In this document: positions 46,268 through 58,429 of the stretch, in pieces
Position numbering within the stretch: the first letter of the stretch is position 1
Layout: each line of letters begins with the position of its first letter
Notes under the pieces: model-generated
What the model was told of the DNA's origin: nothing
The model's database searches: none
What the model saw: the letters and a program-made list of their open reading frames with translations, nothing else
Made by a program: the position numbers and the translations under genes
Assembly: GCF_026210795.1 (NCBI RefSeq)
Contig: NC_089440.1
Span: forward strand, 4,030,001 to 4,094,000
Length of the DNA: 64,000 nt
Reading direction: 5' to 3'
From: Rhizophagus irregularis
Taxonomy: Eukaryota; Glomeromycota; Glomeromycetes; Glomerales; Glomeraceae

Positions 46268-48132
46268 TCGTTATATCAGAGATGACCATAAGATCATGAT
46301 GATCCATAAGATCCGAAGGACTAACTATATTGAATTACCCGTGACACAGGATGTTTCCAACAGTTAGATTGGTTTCTGTTATTGCTTATCTATTCCGTTA
46401 TAGGAAATAACGCATGATTGCATCACGATATCAAAGTACCAGTTAAATATCTTTTACAAACACGTCTTCACTTCCTGGTTAATTTGGTAAGTTCGTTGTT
46501 CATTTTGCATTCTGAATATTTTTTTCCAAGCTTTTGACCTATCCCCAGCTCTTGCATCTAACACTCAATCTGGTTGTATTCCGAATTTTTGACTATTCAC
46601 CAGGACAATTATTTCTTCACTACCATTTAATTGAATGTAACGGCCTCGATGGCGCCTGGGACTCTCAATAAGTGAAAGAGATCAAGCCAGACGAATTTTT
46701 AACTTTAAAGAGAAAGGTAATATTTTTCTTTATTTAACCAGAATCCACGTTCTTATGATTAGGAGGATTAGTCTTATTTTATTAACCAGGGGAGTTCACA
46801 TTCTGATCATAAGAATCAGTCCTCGTTTGCAGACAACACTAAATATTGTCTCGCCTTTTTGATATGTAGGTTTAAATCTCTAGAAAAAGATGATTCTTTG
46901 GAAAACAATTGAAATATCCTCCGCTTATATTCATGATACGCAAATACCGGAGATGATAATACACCATCCCTCTAATAATACATGTAGTGATGATTTATTT
47001 ATTTAACAGTAATGGAAATTGAATCCGCGCAATTGGCGTAGCGTACATCGTTTTAAATTTCCGTTCATGTGATTGAATGTAGATAAGCGCGATATTTCAT
47101 AATGGCGTTAATATTATTTTATAAGAGTGCATATGACTTCATAGTAAAGAATGTAGTACAACAAATTTATTATTTCATGTCGGAGAACCAGTTTCAGTAT
47201 GGAATTTTATCGACATACGATGAGCACTGGTTCGTTAAGAGGGATAACCAGGACCTTTACATTATGGAGCCTGATCGACATCACCAATAATACTAGAGGC
47301 GTACGCATTTCTTGCATAGCTTGCAAAAGACTGCCCTTTTTCGAAACATCCAAAGGTTGCGCCTGAAACCTTTATGAGTAATATGCGCTCTGCACGTATA
47401 AAAGTAATCCGAATTCCCAACACTGATGATGAATCACTTTGGATGATTTGGTACAGATGAGATCGAAATAGATGAGGAAGATGAAATCAAGAATCTTAAA
47501 GAAGCATTTTGGTATTTGCTATCTTTTATGTATAGCAACTATCTTCATTTATACTTAATCTCTAGAATTTAAATTCGGAATAAGATACTCAAAGTTTTAG
47601 CCGGATGTCAAATGAGAAAAAAAAATCGACATGACATCAGTATATCTTAATAATATAATGGATCTGTCTGATATAAAGATGCGCAGAAAATCGAAAAGTC
47701 CTTAGACGAAGATTAGATTTTATGGTTTAACAAGATCCTTAAAAAACGAATTTTATATCAAACCGACGAGTTCAAAATCAAACGTATGTAATAGAGATCA
47801 TATGGTTCACCTTATTTGCGAAGAATTTATTTAAGAATTTTAATTAACAAAAACAAAACTAAACTACTTAGCAATGATAAGAATCTCCTCGAAAACAAAA
47901 CAACGAAACTAGCATTCGGATCTGACGTAGTGAACATTAATATAGTACCAAAAGACCAATCTGAACGTATACTTGCCATCATATTAAATTACTAAATATT
48001 TCGCCTGAAACTTTTCAAAAGATATTGAGGTAAAAGAATTGAAATAATAAATTATGGCGTTTTTTTTTTGATTTAAAAAACAACATATTTTAAATACTTA
48101 CTCTTATTACTATTTAACATTAGTAATTTCTA
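46268..48132. other. Gene-poor relic region
   Basis: No intact gene. Near 47102-47290 there is a coding-like scrap (separate entry). Around 47400-47540 there are further short coding-like strings with no continuous frame. The region appears to be decayed gene or transposon DNA. Confidence 0.45.
47102..47290 (+). pseudogene. Gene fragment, Crinkler/kinase-associated type
   Basis: The frame reads FIVKNVVQQIYYFMSENQF and QYGILSTYDEHWFVKRDNQD. The pattern VxxQhxxYhxxxxxxYGhLSTYxxxWFhKR recalls a segment of large Rhizophagus proteins that join Crinkler-type or PD-(D/E)XK-like parts to kinases. There are no neighbouring exons in frame, so I treat it as a relic. The assignment is from memory and tentative. 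Confidence 0.45.
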
Positions 48133-48429
48133 TTACTCTTTGAAGATGAGGGTAACATCCCCGATGATATCGAGTACCAGGTTTCTTGCTAGATCATCGA
48201 CCTCGTCAATGCATGAGGCTGGAACTGGAGCGTCTCTGGGGGAGGTCCAGTGCCTTTTAACATACTCGGTCTTGATGGCCTTAGGCATTTTGAAGAATGT
48301 GACATAGATATACTTCAAGCACTGGTACAAGCAGTCATTGAATTCCCCGTTGCATCCGCCTGAGGTCGGCGGGTTATCCCTCACATCGGTCAAAATCTCC
48401 TCCATCAGGCGGTAACTGCGCCTCATCAT
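48133..48429 (-). pseudogene. GC-richer coding fragment with NDCLYxCL motif
   Basis: The 98-residue frame is unlike its surroundings: higher G+C, balanced residues, and strings CNGEFNDCLYQCLKYIYV, FFKMPKAIKTEYVKRHW, PVPASCIDEVDDLA. It stands inside a locally GC-rich block reaching about 48480. I suspect part of a mobile-element or virus-like protein repeated in Glomeromycotina genomes, but cannot name it. No start context or other exons are apparent. Confidence 0.45.
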
Positions 48430-48790
48430 AGTGGTCCAGTATGAAAAGAGATTGATTCCTCCTCACCCGCCCAGGCTTCCAATTTTCGTAAGGGAACAGG
48501 ATTTGAAAATTTTGTCTGGAAATTGGGCTTGGAGAGTCTGCCCATATCTGGCTATACTCCTATGGAAAAGTGGGCATTCGTTTAGCCTATTATTAACCTT
48601 TCTGTAAATTGTACACCCGATTAGAAGCTCTGATGAGCTATGAATCCAAGAATGTTAACTTAAAACGAAAACGAAAATTGAAATAGACACCATAATCCAC
48701 ATTTTAAATCGGTTTTCAAGATGTTATAGACAACGGATGGTAAGTATTTATTATAAATTTTAAATTATTCTAGCGTATCAATTATTTTTT

Positions 48791-49018
48791 TTGATCGAAT
48801 TGACTACTTACATTAAACTTCATAAATTCGATGGATTATTTAAAGCGATAAGAACAAAACCGAATAATCAAGTTATAACTATTATCGAATTCTCAAGTAG
48901 CGGAAAGGCATCCTCAACTAAAGAAAACGATAATCATGTTAATTGTTATGGGAGTTTAAATTTATCCTTCTCTCAATCCAGGGAAATTCCTTTTCTAGAG
49001 CCAGAAGAACTAGCATAA
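48791..49018 (+). pseudogene. Coding-like fragment, possible nuclease-fold relic
   Basis: The frame reads HKFDGLFKAIRTKPNNQV then ITIIEFSSSGKASSTKEND. An (F)DG...(h)hhEhS pattern is reminiscent of PD-(D/E)XK-type cores in Rhizophagus proteins. A later string EIPFLEPEELA ends at a stop. Too short to be sure. Confidence 0.35.
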
Positions 49019-49349
49019 TTTATGACCTTGAAGCGAGAAGAATGATTGTTGTTGAAATACCATGAGAATCCTAAATTTCATATTGCAACCCGTCACCAAG
49101 GGAAAGGCGCGAATCTACTTGATACAATTTGCCAGTAAGTATTTTTGTTAAAGTTTGAGTAATAAGAAAAGTATCAAATTATTAACGGTTATCTTAAGGT
49201 CGGCGAAACATTTGTCTGCGAAATGACCATGTCGGTTTCTCGGTGAAATGAATGCGGCCCCCCTGCCAATACATCAATTCCACCATGTCTTTGAAAAATT
49301 TTTCAAAGTCGTCAAAGGTCTCAGGTACTTTAGTACATATGAAACGGTC

Positions 49350-50185
49350 AAGAAGATACACTGATGGTAAGGGATGGATCAAGTACTTTTACGATCATCT
49401 CCCCGATAACGGAATTTAGGATTAGAGTTAAGGAAGTTAGGAAGTTAGGGTTAGGATTGGGTTTAGGAAGATTCGGAAATGATGGTGGATGAGGGGGAGG
49501 AAGATTCAGAAATGATGATGGATGAGGGTGAGGAAGAATCGGATGAGGGTTAAGGTTAGGAGTGGATTGGGATTTCAAAACTGTCAGTGAATGACTGTCG
49601 GTAAAATTGATCCCGTCCGTGAAAATTTAATTCAATGTTGAGAAGTTTATCCAGTTTTGGACAGGTTTTGGGCAGGTTTTGGACAGCCTTTAATATGTCA
49701 AAATTTGTGAAATGATTGTCGGTGAAATGGTTGTCAGTGGATTATTGTCGGTGAATACTGATCCGAATTTTCGGATTGCGGATTGCATTCTAGCTCAAAA
49801 TAAGTGCTTTAAATTTTTATTAGCAGAAAAATTTGGATAGAGGTGGAATTAGGCGATCTTGAAACAACTACCTAAGCGGCCAGACACATATAAAACAGCC
49901 AAGAAGATACACTGATAGTAAGGGACGGATCAAATACTTTTCACCGATAACGGAATTTAGGATTAGAGTTAAGGAAGTTAGGGTTAGGATTGGGTTTAGG
50001 GATAAGGTTAGGATTAGGATAAGTGGATTAGATTTCAAAACTGTTGGTGAAATGACTGTCGGTAAAATTGATCCTGTCAGTGAAAGTTTAATTCAATATT
50101 GAGAAGTTTATCCAAAAATATCAGTCTTATATATCAAAATTTGTGAAATGATTGTTGGTGAAATGGTTGTCGGTGAATGAACCAG
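49350..50185 (+). repeat. Duplicated block with degenerate TTAGGG-like minisatellite
   Basis: The string aagaagatacactgat, then gataacggaatttaggatta and gttaaggaagttag, occurs at about 49349-49440 and again at 49899-49980, about 540-550 bases apart. After each come runs of ttagg/ttaggg variants (49430-49465 and 49975-50030), then aaaactgt..gtgaatgactgtcggtaaaattgatcc and gtgaaatgattgt-type repeats. A second minisatellite of about 33 bases (gaagattcagaaatgatgatgg) is at 49479-49545. Confidence 0.7.
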
Positions 50186-50323
50186 ACCGACAGACTACAA
50201 CCGAAGAATTGAGCCATTGCCAACAGATGATGGTGGAGAGCCAATGAATTTTCCCTCGACGCAAAGAGAACTTGCTGCTTTAACGGACGAGGAAGTTCTT
50301 GATCTCCTAAATTCTACAATTTA
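50180..50323 (+). pseudogene. C-terminal coding-like scrap
   Basis: Reads DYNRRIEPLPTDDGGEPMNF and STQRELAALTDEEVLDLLNS before a TAA. Composition is ordinary protein-like, but the frame is closed upstream within a repeat, so it looks like the end of a disrupted gene. Family not recognised. Confidence 0.4.
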
Positions 50324-51018
50324 AGACCATTGGCAGGACTTATAAGTTATTTGAGTTTCTCTTCATGGTTAATTAATGTAAGCGGATGTCTTATTACGGC
50401 CAAGGAAATCAACAAAATTCCTCACACAGTTGGATACAATAATCAAGGATACCGTGACTTTTTAGTCACAATCAGTAGAGTACTATATTTGAATAAATAA
50501 GTCTGTTTTTGCGTAGAATTTTACGAAATAGCATATGTACACTTAATTTAAATTTTTATTAAATAAAAATCATGTGTCCACAGTAACACTGTTATTAATC
50601 ATTAGCTTCTAAATGGTTTTAGGGTAAATGTTATTTTATATTTGTTATAGTACAATTAATTGTATTATCGGTTGATTGATTTTAATGATGAATCAATCAT
50701 GATGATGGAAATACTATAATGAATTTAATGAATTCAAGTTAAAATCAGCATTAATTATTTAAATCCTTTTGATTTTTTGATTTTCACTTTTGATTTTCAA
50801 TGTTTAAATCTTTTGTTTAATCTTTACCTTTAAGCCATGACGTGAGTAAAAAATTTCACTATTGGAATGACTGATCCGGTATCGAATTTCACTGTGTATA
50901 TAGTTAAATTCCTTTGTTTTGGTAAGCGTAAATGAATGAACTTTGGCGCATAGATGAGAGTAGATGCTTTGCGCATCCTGAAAAATTTTAAGGTACGGCC
51001 AAACGCGTCTCCCAAGAA
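50324..51018. other. Intergenic, no gene seen
   Basis: A/T-rich non-coding sequence; the minus-strand frame 50830-51015 has no recognisable content. Confidence 0.4.
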
Positions 51019-51082
51019 ATGCTCGAGATATATCTTAAGAAGAGTGTGTATCCTTATGAGTATATGAATAGCTGGAGCTACT
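51019..51082 (+). pseudogene. Possible polymerase B relic (YPYEYM motif)
   Basis: The plus-strand frame begins LKKSVYPYEYMNSW. A K-x-hYPYEYh-x-xW string is what I associate with protein-primed type B DNA polymerases of Polinton/Maverick-like elements in Rhizophagus. Only about 15 codons are present before low-complexity sequence, so this is a scrap at most. Confidence 0.35.
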
Positions 51083-51456
51083 TACCATCCAAAGGACGCA
51101 GTATAAATTTTATTAAATACATCTTTTTGGATTTTAATAATAGAAATTTACTTCTAAATAAAAAATTTGATACAACTGTTTACAAAATTATTACAAATTA
51201 CGTAAATTTAGGTTTAAATAAAAGAAAATTCGCTGGACGAAGTTCTATAAAACCAATTTACCATCCAAGGGACACAGTATAAATTTTATCAAACCAAAAT
51301 TCTTGGTAATATTTATTTTATATTTAAATAACGTTTTTATTTACATATTTTTGGATTTTAAAAATAGAAATTTACTTCTAAATAAAAAATTTGGTACAAC
51401 TGTTTACAAAATTATTACAAATTACGTAAATTTAGGTTTAAATAAAAGAAAATTCC
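51083..51456 (+). repeat. Direct duplication of about 175-195 bases
   Basis: Unit 1 at 51083-51239 and unit 2 at 51260-51456 each start taccatccaa(a/g)ggac(g/a)cagt and share the block ggattttaa.aatagaaatt through gtttaaataaaagaaaattc. Unit 2 carries an extra 45 or so bases after aaaattc. Both encode similar short peptides, but only because the DNA is the same. Confidence 0.8.
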
Positions 51457-51567
51457 CTGCTTTTATATTAAATCGGACAAACAATATAAATATTTCTTAA
51501 TTCTGTAAATTTAATCCTATAAATATTATAAATATTAAATTTACAATATCTCCAATAATTGTTTCGA

Positions 51568-53670
51568 CTATTTCTTCTTAACGACTATATAAAAATAAAG
51601 ACAAAAATCATTAATCAAATCAGAATTATTATAAATATTTTATGGGGAATAGAGATATCGGTCGAAAATCCATGAATTATTGTTCGGTCATTAGGAATAC
51701 TGCGGTGACCAATATGAATTAATGATACTAATACTGATTTCAAAAATTGGATGTACCATAAAATATCGGTCATTAAATCTCCGCATATTCCTAATCGACT
51801 AAACAATAATTTATAATAAATCATAGAATTAATCAAGACAGTACCTTGAATGATGTCTTCATTATCTACTATGTGTGATAATCCAACTCTTTGTGGATTA
51901 TGCTTAGTAGAAGTTCCCTATGATATATAAGCATAAAGTTATTACATATTCAATGTATAAATAATTCAGAATTTATAATAAATCAACCATATTCAACGTA
52001 TAAATAATTCAACCATATTCAATGTAGAATTTATAATGAATCAACATACCCAAACCAATGCATATCTAAATTCATCAGCTAAGGAACGATGAATTGCATG
52101 ACACTAATATAAATCAAATATAAATCAAATATAAATTATTAAAAGGAAATTAGGGTTTTCTTATGTGCAAAATAACACTAACCACATGCTCAACAGTAGC
52201 GCCTTTTCTAACAATTAATCCACCTTCAAGGTCGGGATATTCTCCTCTTTTTTTCGTATAAACTCGTAATAAATTCAAATGTCTCCACATTTGATCGACT
52301 AGATAATCAAGATTTAAATCCATTTCACAACTAATAAAAAAAAAAAAATTATTATTTTAATTGCTTGTATATTAATTTAAATATAATTGTAAAATAATTA
52401 TAGCAAACCTAATGACAATAGTATTTAGTTCATGAGCCAATTTATCTAATTCCTCCAATGTAATAGAATCGATCTTATTATAAACATAAAGACATTTGAT
52501 ATATTTTCTATTTCCCAAAACTACGTCAATAAACTCATCAACTGTAATATCCTCACGCACTAATACTTCAGCATTGAATATCTCTTAATTACCAAAAGAT
52601 TGGTTAAATATAATATAATAATAAAGTATAGTAAAGTATAGTAAAGTATAGTAAAGTATAGTAAAGTATAGTAAAGTATAGTAAAGTAGTGTAAAGTATA
52701 GTAAAGTATAGTAAAGTATAGTAAAGGATACTGTAATCATGTAAAATATGATAAACCATTTTTTCATTTAAATGTGATAATTTTACAGTTGCATTAAAAC
52801 TAATTCCGCCACCTGTTTTAACCTATAACAAAAAATATACTAATTAAAATACGTATATATTAATAGTAAATTAAAAAAAATATAATTTTCGTAAAATAAA
52901 ACCTTAAAATAAACATTCGGTTTTCCACGATTTAATCGAATGCCAACTGCTTCTAACTCACGTTCTAATAATGTACGTTGTTGACCACTTTTTGTAGCAT
53001 CTAACATCATTACAATCAAATCTGCTGTTCTCGCTACAGCAATAACTTGTCTACCACGTCCCTTGCCTAAATTATTAAAAAGAAAATAAGATCTCAATAT
53101 AATTAAACAAATTGAAGTGAAACTAATAAAAACCTTGTGCAGCCCCTTCGATGATTCCCGGTAAATCAAGTAATTGAATATTTGCTCCATTATGCTCAAT
53201 CTTTCCAGGTATACATGTAAGAGTTGTGAATTCATATGCTCCAGCTTCAGAATGAGTTTTTGTGAGTTTATTTAATAATGTTGATTTACCAACTGAAGGA
53301 AATCCAATTAAAGCTACACGAGCATCTCCAGATTTCATAACATCAAATCCTTCCCCCTATTTTATTAAACGAAAATTAGTTAAAAAAATTTTCATTATAA
53401 ATTATTAAATTAAAGACGCCTACTTTTAAACCGGAACCTTTTGTAGGTTCCAATAATTGAACTCTATACTTTGCTAACTTTGCCTTTAGTAAACCAAGGT
53501 GATACTCGGTAGCTAATTAACGAGAAACTAAAAATTAACATTTCGAATATATAAACGTATACTTATTTTATTAAATCTTGTTTATAAAAAGTTTATAAAG
53601 TTTCACCTTTATTTTTTTGAGTTCTTGATATTTCTTTTTCAATTTCTGAAATCTTTTCTAAGATACCCAT
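51568..53670 (-). CDS. RBG2: DRG2/Rbg2-type OBG-like GTPase
   Basis: Ten exons: complement of 51568-51584, 51845-51917, 52050-52103, 52183-52330, 52409-52583, 52732-52822, 52903-53066, 53134-53356, 53424-53512 and 53607-53670. It totals 1098 bases (365 aa); human DRG2 has 364. It is a translation-associated GTPase that in yeast pairs with Gir2. Visible: N-terminal [21 protein letters not shown]1 GFPSVGKST (69-77), G3 DLPG (115-118), NKID G4 (246-249), and a TGS-type C-terminus ending [27 protein letters not shown] and KGGGISFN-type strings (here [12 protein letters not shown]) and YTKKRG favour DRG2 over DRG1. The last coding exon is only 17 bases. The intron between 52583 and 52732 contains the tandem repeat noted below. 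Near-certain. Confidence 0.95.
52622..52725 (+). repeat. 10-base tandem repeat inside a DRG2 intron
   Basis: About ten copies of gtaaagtata, one variant (gtaaagtagt) in the middle. It occupies most of the 148-base intron between exons 5 and 6 (counting from the ATG) of the DRG2 gene. Confidence 0.9.
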
Positions 53671-54000
53671 TTTTAATGATTAAAGTAGGGGAGATTTTTT
53701 TTTTAAAAAAAATTTCTCGATTTCAAATTTATACGTCAAAAATTAAATCATCTAACCAAATTAAGTTATGGTGTCACCAGATTAATTTATGTTAAAATTA
53801 TCACATGATTTCTTCGATATTTAACATCAAAATACATCAAATACAAAGTGTGATGAGTGCGATGACCATTAGAATTCGATATAATTTCTTGACAGTTGAG
53901 AGTTGATTTAAAATTCGCAAGTTTTAGAATAATTTGGTTGAAATTGATCGATCTGTTATAAGAGGGACAAGCTTTTGTTCTCGACCTTGTACGTCTTTGC
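53671..54000. promoter_or_regulatory. DRG2 upstream region
   Basis: Region just upstream of the DRG2 ATG. No defined element seen; contains A/T runs near 53697-53712 followed by ordinary AT-rich sequence. Confidence 0.4.
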
Positions 54001-54110
54001 AGTGTTGGGCAATTGGACAATTTTGGACAGTTTTGGACAGTTTTGGACAAGTTTTGGACAGGGTTTTGGACAATTATCTATCTTATGTCCAAAACCTTGT
54101 CCAAAACCTT
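54001..54110 (+). repeat. ttttggaca tandem cluster
   Basis: Seven or so copies of ttttggaca(g/a) at 10-13 base spacing (54018-54075), followed by inverted forms gtccaaaacctt (54088-54105 and 54132). A related cluster sits at 49653-49690. The two plus-strand frames reading through it are artefacts. Confidence 0.75.
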
Positions 54111-57100
54111 TAAAGTTAAAAATTGTGTCCAAAACTCATCACTGCGTCTTTGTACGTCCTTGTACGTCCTTGTACTAATGATATCTCTATATAAACGAGA
54201 TGAGTTTTAAATACAATTGTAAAAAAAGATAACCAATTTTTTTATTTACGCGTTTCGGCCTTTTCCAATTACTGTACTGTAATTTTTGTAATTAATCATA
54301 TATATATATATATACATATATGCACTTTTATGTCATTTTACCAGAATTTTACGAAAATGCAAACCAACGTATGTTTTTATATGATAACATTTTATTTAAA
54401 ATATATTTTTATCTTATCACTCTACTTACCTTACATTATATTAAAAACGCAAAAAAAAAAAAAAAAATCGATTTATATAAAAAAAATCAATTACATTAAT
54501 TGCATATTAATATTAAAATCAATTTAATTGAGTAACAGCGATTATATTAAACTAATATTATTGTATATTATTGATTTGTAAAGATTGACGGAGAAAGGGC
54601 GTACGGAAAGCAAAATACTGGAAAATGATGGGAAAAATGGTGGGAAAATGCGGAAAATCCATTTTGGGATGGAAAGCAAATACTATACTCAGATACTCAG
54701 ATGCAACAAATGTTGACACATTAAGAAGAAAAGGCCGATTATATCCTATTTACGTGCCAATATTAAGAATTGAATAATTCCGAAATTCTGGAAGGGTCCC
54801 ATAAAAATTTTTGTCTGGAAATTCGAGGGGCAGTCTGGGTACTAGAAAATTATTTAACAATTTAGAAGTAACCCGGACCATTTTTTAAAATCCAATATCT
54901 CGGTATAAATCCAACGCGTCCTTTTTTTTTCAACAGTATTAAACAGTATTTAAGGTATTAAAGCAAAAAATTATAAAATGTTTTATGACGCTTTATTAAA
55001 TTTTCGCGAATAATTTTTAAATAATAATACTTGAAAAGTTAGAAACAAAAAAATATATTTGTTATACCAAAGATGAATTCATTAATTATAACGATTATAT
55101 ATGATTATATAGTTTTTCAAGGATTTATATTTTTATATACAACATTTTTTAATTATTTTAATTATTTGAAAATAATTTAGCTTAAAATATACAAACAATA
55201 GATTTTCCTATATAAGCGAATCAAATGGAAATATTTCATTGCGTGTATTCTATATACTTTATTAGAGGATATTTTACGATATTATGTCAATTAAGAATTT
55301 TGGAATTAAATTATTAATTTATGCATGACTTAATTTCCTTATTTAAATTTTCCATAATAAACCCCGAGGAAATTAAATCCAGATAGTAAATCAGATGGTA
55401 AATCTTTAATTAATATAAATTGTCTGTGAATTTGATTAAATTTTTTTTTGAATACATTTTTCAACATTTTCATAAAAAAAACAAACTGAAAATTTTAACA
55501 ACACGATTATTATTATCATAAACTATTCAAAATTATTCAAAGTTATTATTATTATTATCATTGATTCAAATTCAGTTCAATCATATAAGAATTAAATCAT
55601 TTTATAAAACAATATAATTATCAAATCTTTTTTATAAAACAATATAATTTTTCATTAAAGAGATAAGAGATTGTTTAAGAAGAATATTTAATAATATTAA
55701 TAAATAACTCCATTATTTAAATTATTTAAGGTTTAATCTAATATTAATAAGTATCTCAAAATATTATAATATTATTAAGTAAACTTCAATACTTATAAAA
55801 AAACTTGCCGGTTAGTCGAAATTCAAACTTTCTTTCTATAATTTAATCTCATGATTTTTTTAATAATTATATAATCTTTTATTTAGGTAAAAAACATCTT
55901 GTTTCTCTGAGTTCATTTCTCTCAACTTTTTTTTTTTTTAACATCTTTTTTTTTTTTTTAAAAAAAAAATGGAAATAATAATAAATAATTAGATATAATT
56001 GATAAAATGTAATAAATATAATAAATATAATAAGCGTAAACACTAAATTTACACGTAATCACGTAATCAGATAGTAATCCGGTACCTCATTTAATAACTC
56101 GATCTTTTATTGGATCCTTAATCATTCGGATAACCCAAAACGTATATACCGTATGTATATTATCTTAATACCCCCAAACGCCGTACTTTTAACCCCACTT
56201 TGTATAACAGTAAAGTTTCTAACATAACAAGAAAAGATAATCATAATCATTCGATGCCTGTTTGTTGTATATCATCAAAATATGATTAATAAAATATTAT
56301 ATAAGCGTATTTCATAATTTAGATCACCCAATTGTATAATTACACGCGTTTTTAAAATTTTCAGGAAACTGAAAGGGTCAAAAACCCATCAATTTGATTA
56401 AGGATTGTAAAAGATGCAGAATGTTATTCCATGTAATCTACTTAAAAAATTATTGATAAAGAATATAAAAAGGAATCTCATACAAAAAATTCTCAACCCG
56501 AAAAAAGAAAAAAGAAAAGAAAGGAAAATAATTTTTTTTTTTTTTTTTAAGACACAAAGAAATTTTCTCAGTTTGGTAATGAACATTTTTAGGTATGTTC
56601 CATATATTTTCACATGAAATACATGAAATTATATTAAAAAGATACTTTTTAACAAGAAAATTATCATACGTTAATCGACAAAAAAAAAATGAACAATTCA
56701 AACGACATGGGATGATTTTCATCTATTATAAAATGAAAATATGTTTCATAATCAAAATTATCGGAGATGATAAAATTACAAAGCGCATTAATTTTTTATA
56801 TAATAAAAAACTTTGTTTATTTTTAGATTAAAAATTTTTTAAAAGTAGTTGCACATGAATGCATTTCTCATAATGAAAATCTATTCTAAATATATTAAAA
56901 GAAAAAACCCTATTTAGAATACTAAAACTGAGGTGATTTTCAAAGCGCATTATCATTTCAATTTTTTTTTTTTATTCGCTAATTATGGAAGTCGATCATT
57001 CGATCTCTTCAAGATAAAATAATTTCTTTTATTACATGATTTAACCTGCAGAACCCGTAAAATTATGGTTTCAAATCACGCATTCAATTTATTTTTAAGT

Positions 57101-58034
57101 GAAATAAAAAAAAAATAAAATAAAAAAAAATAAAAAATAAAAAAAAAATAATTATAAAAATTATATCAAATTATATCAAATTATATCAAAACTTATTACT
57201 TTTAAAACTTATTAAACTTGAAACAAATTTGAAAAAAATTCGTATATATAAAAAAAACTTATTTTTTTGCACGCACAGACCATACTTTTTAATAAAATAA
57301 AATTGGTTAGACCTTACAGATAAATTTCTTTCTTTAAAGGGATTCTAAATAATGTAAAACTTTCGCGTTTACATGTGAAACATGTGAGATTTCAAAATCA
57401 AACAAACATATTATAATTGACTTATTATATTCTTTTAATTATCTTTCATAAGAAAGTACATCCTTGTGTTAACTTAACTCAGGAAACTCAAGCGGAAATT
57501 TATTGTTATTTAACAATTGATCACAAAATAATTATATTTATTTCACATGTTATATATAAAAATTATTATGAACTTGCTTTTATATTCGGACAATTTTTTT
57601 TTTTTGGGTCAATGCATTTGATCTTTATTCACAATAATATGTAACAAACTGCTTTAAGAAAAATCAAGTTAAAAAAAAAAGTGGCTTTTTTTTTGAATTC
57701 CTTAAAAAAAAAGTAATAAATGCACAATGAATATCTTTATGATCATCTAAAAAAATATTTATATAACACGATCATGTTATTGAAAAGTGTATTACATAAG
57801 ATATTATAATAAATTTTCTAATAATATTTAAACAAATAATAATTAAGTTATGCTGTTGTAACTTATAATGTATGAACGGATGAAAGTAATAAATATTAAT
57901 ACCACGTTTGACAAATTAATTAAAGATCAATTCTTCGCATTTCAAATAACTCTAAAAATAACGGTTACTCTCTTTTTTTTAAAATACCCTTTAAATTTTT
58001 ATTAATTAATGGAATTAATCATGTGAAATGATCA
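54111..58034. other. AT-rich intergenic DNA, no gene supported
   Basis: Holds A/T runs, short direct repeats and small frames that are low complexity (for example 56398-56831 on both strands, 57417-57644). (TA)n at 54299-54320. Near 54780-54840 the string attccgaaattctggaaggg then ttttgtctggaaattcgagg recalls a block near 48500-48530, which suggests another dispersed repeat. Confidence 0.5.
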
Positions 58035-58147
58035 TTACCATGAGGGGACGCATAAGCACCTAACCGAATTTTTACCATGAGGGGACGCATAAGCACCTAA
58101 CCGAATTCTTACCATGAGGGGACGCATAAAAGCACCTAACCGAATTT
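58035..58147 (+). repeat. Three-unit tandem repeat, 37-39 bases
   Basis: Units start at 58035, 58072 and 58109: ttaccatgaggggacgcata then agcacctaaccgaatt. Units 1 and 2 are almost identical; unit 3 has a 2-base insertion (cataaaagcacc). It is GC-richer than the flanks and well conserved. Confidence 0.9.
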
Positions 58148-58429
58148 GATTAAGTGTCGATGATGCCGTGAGTTCCAATCTGTTCACACAACGTGAATTA
58201 TCTTGATAATCATCCGTTAAATGAATAGATATTGAATTTCTAATTTATTATTAAATTCGTAAATTAATCTCTAACATGACTATTTGTCTATTTGTTTTGG
58301 TCAACAATTTTTTCGCGTCTCAAATCATACATTCCAACATTTATCAATTAAAAAAGTTTTAATTTGTAATAACAGCCAGACAAATTTTAAAATTATAATG
58401 AATTAATGAATTAATGAATTAATGATCAG

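Noticed and set aside
52585-52767. 60-aa frame rich in [10 protein letters not shown]
   Set aside because: Translation of the 10-base tandem repeat within a DRG2 intron.
53975-54210. Two overlapping plus-strand frames with repeated FGQFWTS/NFGQFWTV strings
   Set aside because: Both are readings of the ttttggaca array in different frames.
58035-58147. CRISPR-like array
   Set aside because: Units are directly adjacent with no variable spacers, and the genome is eukaryotic.
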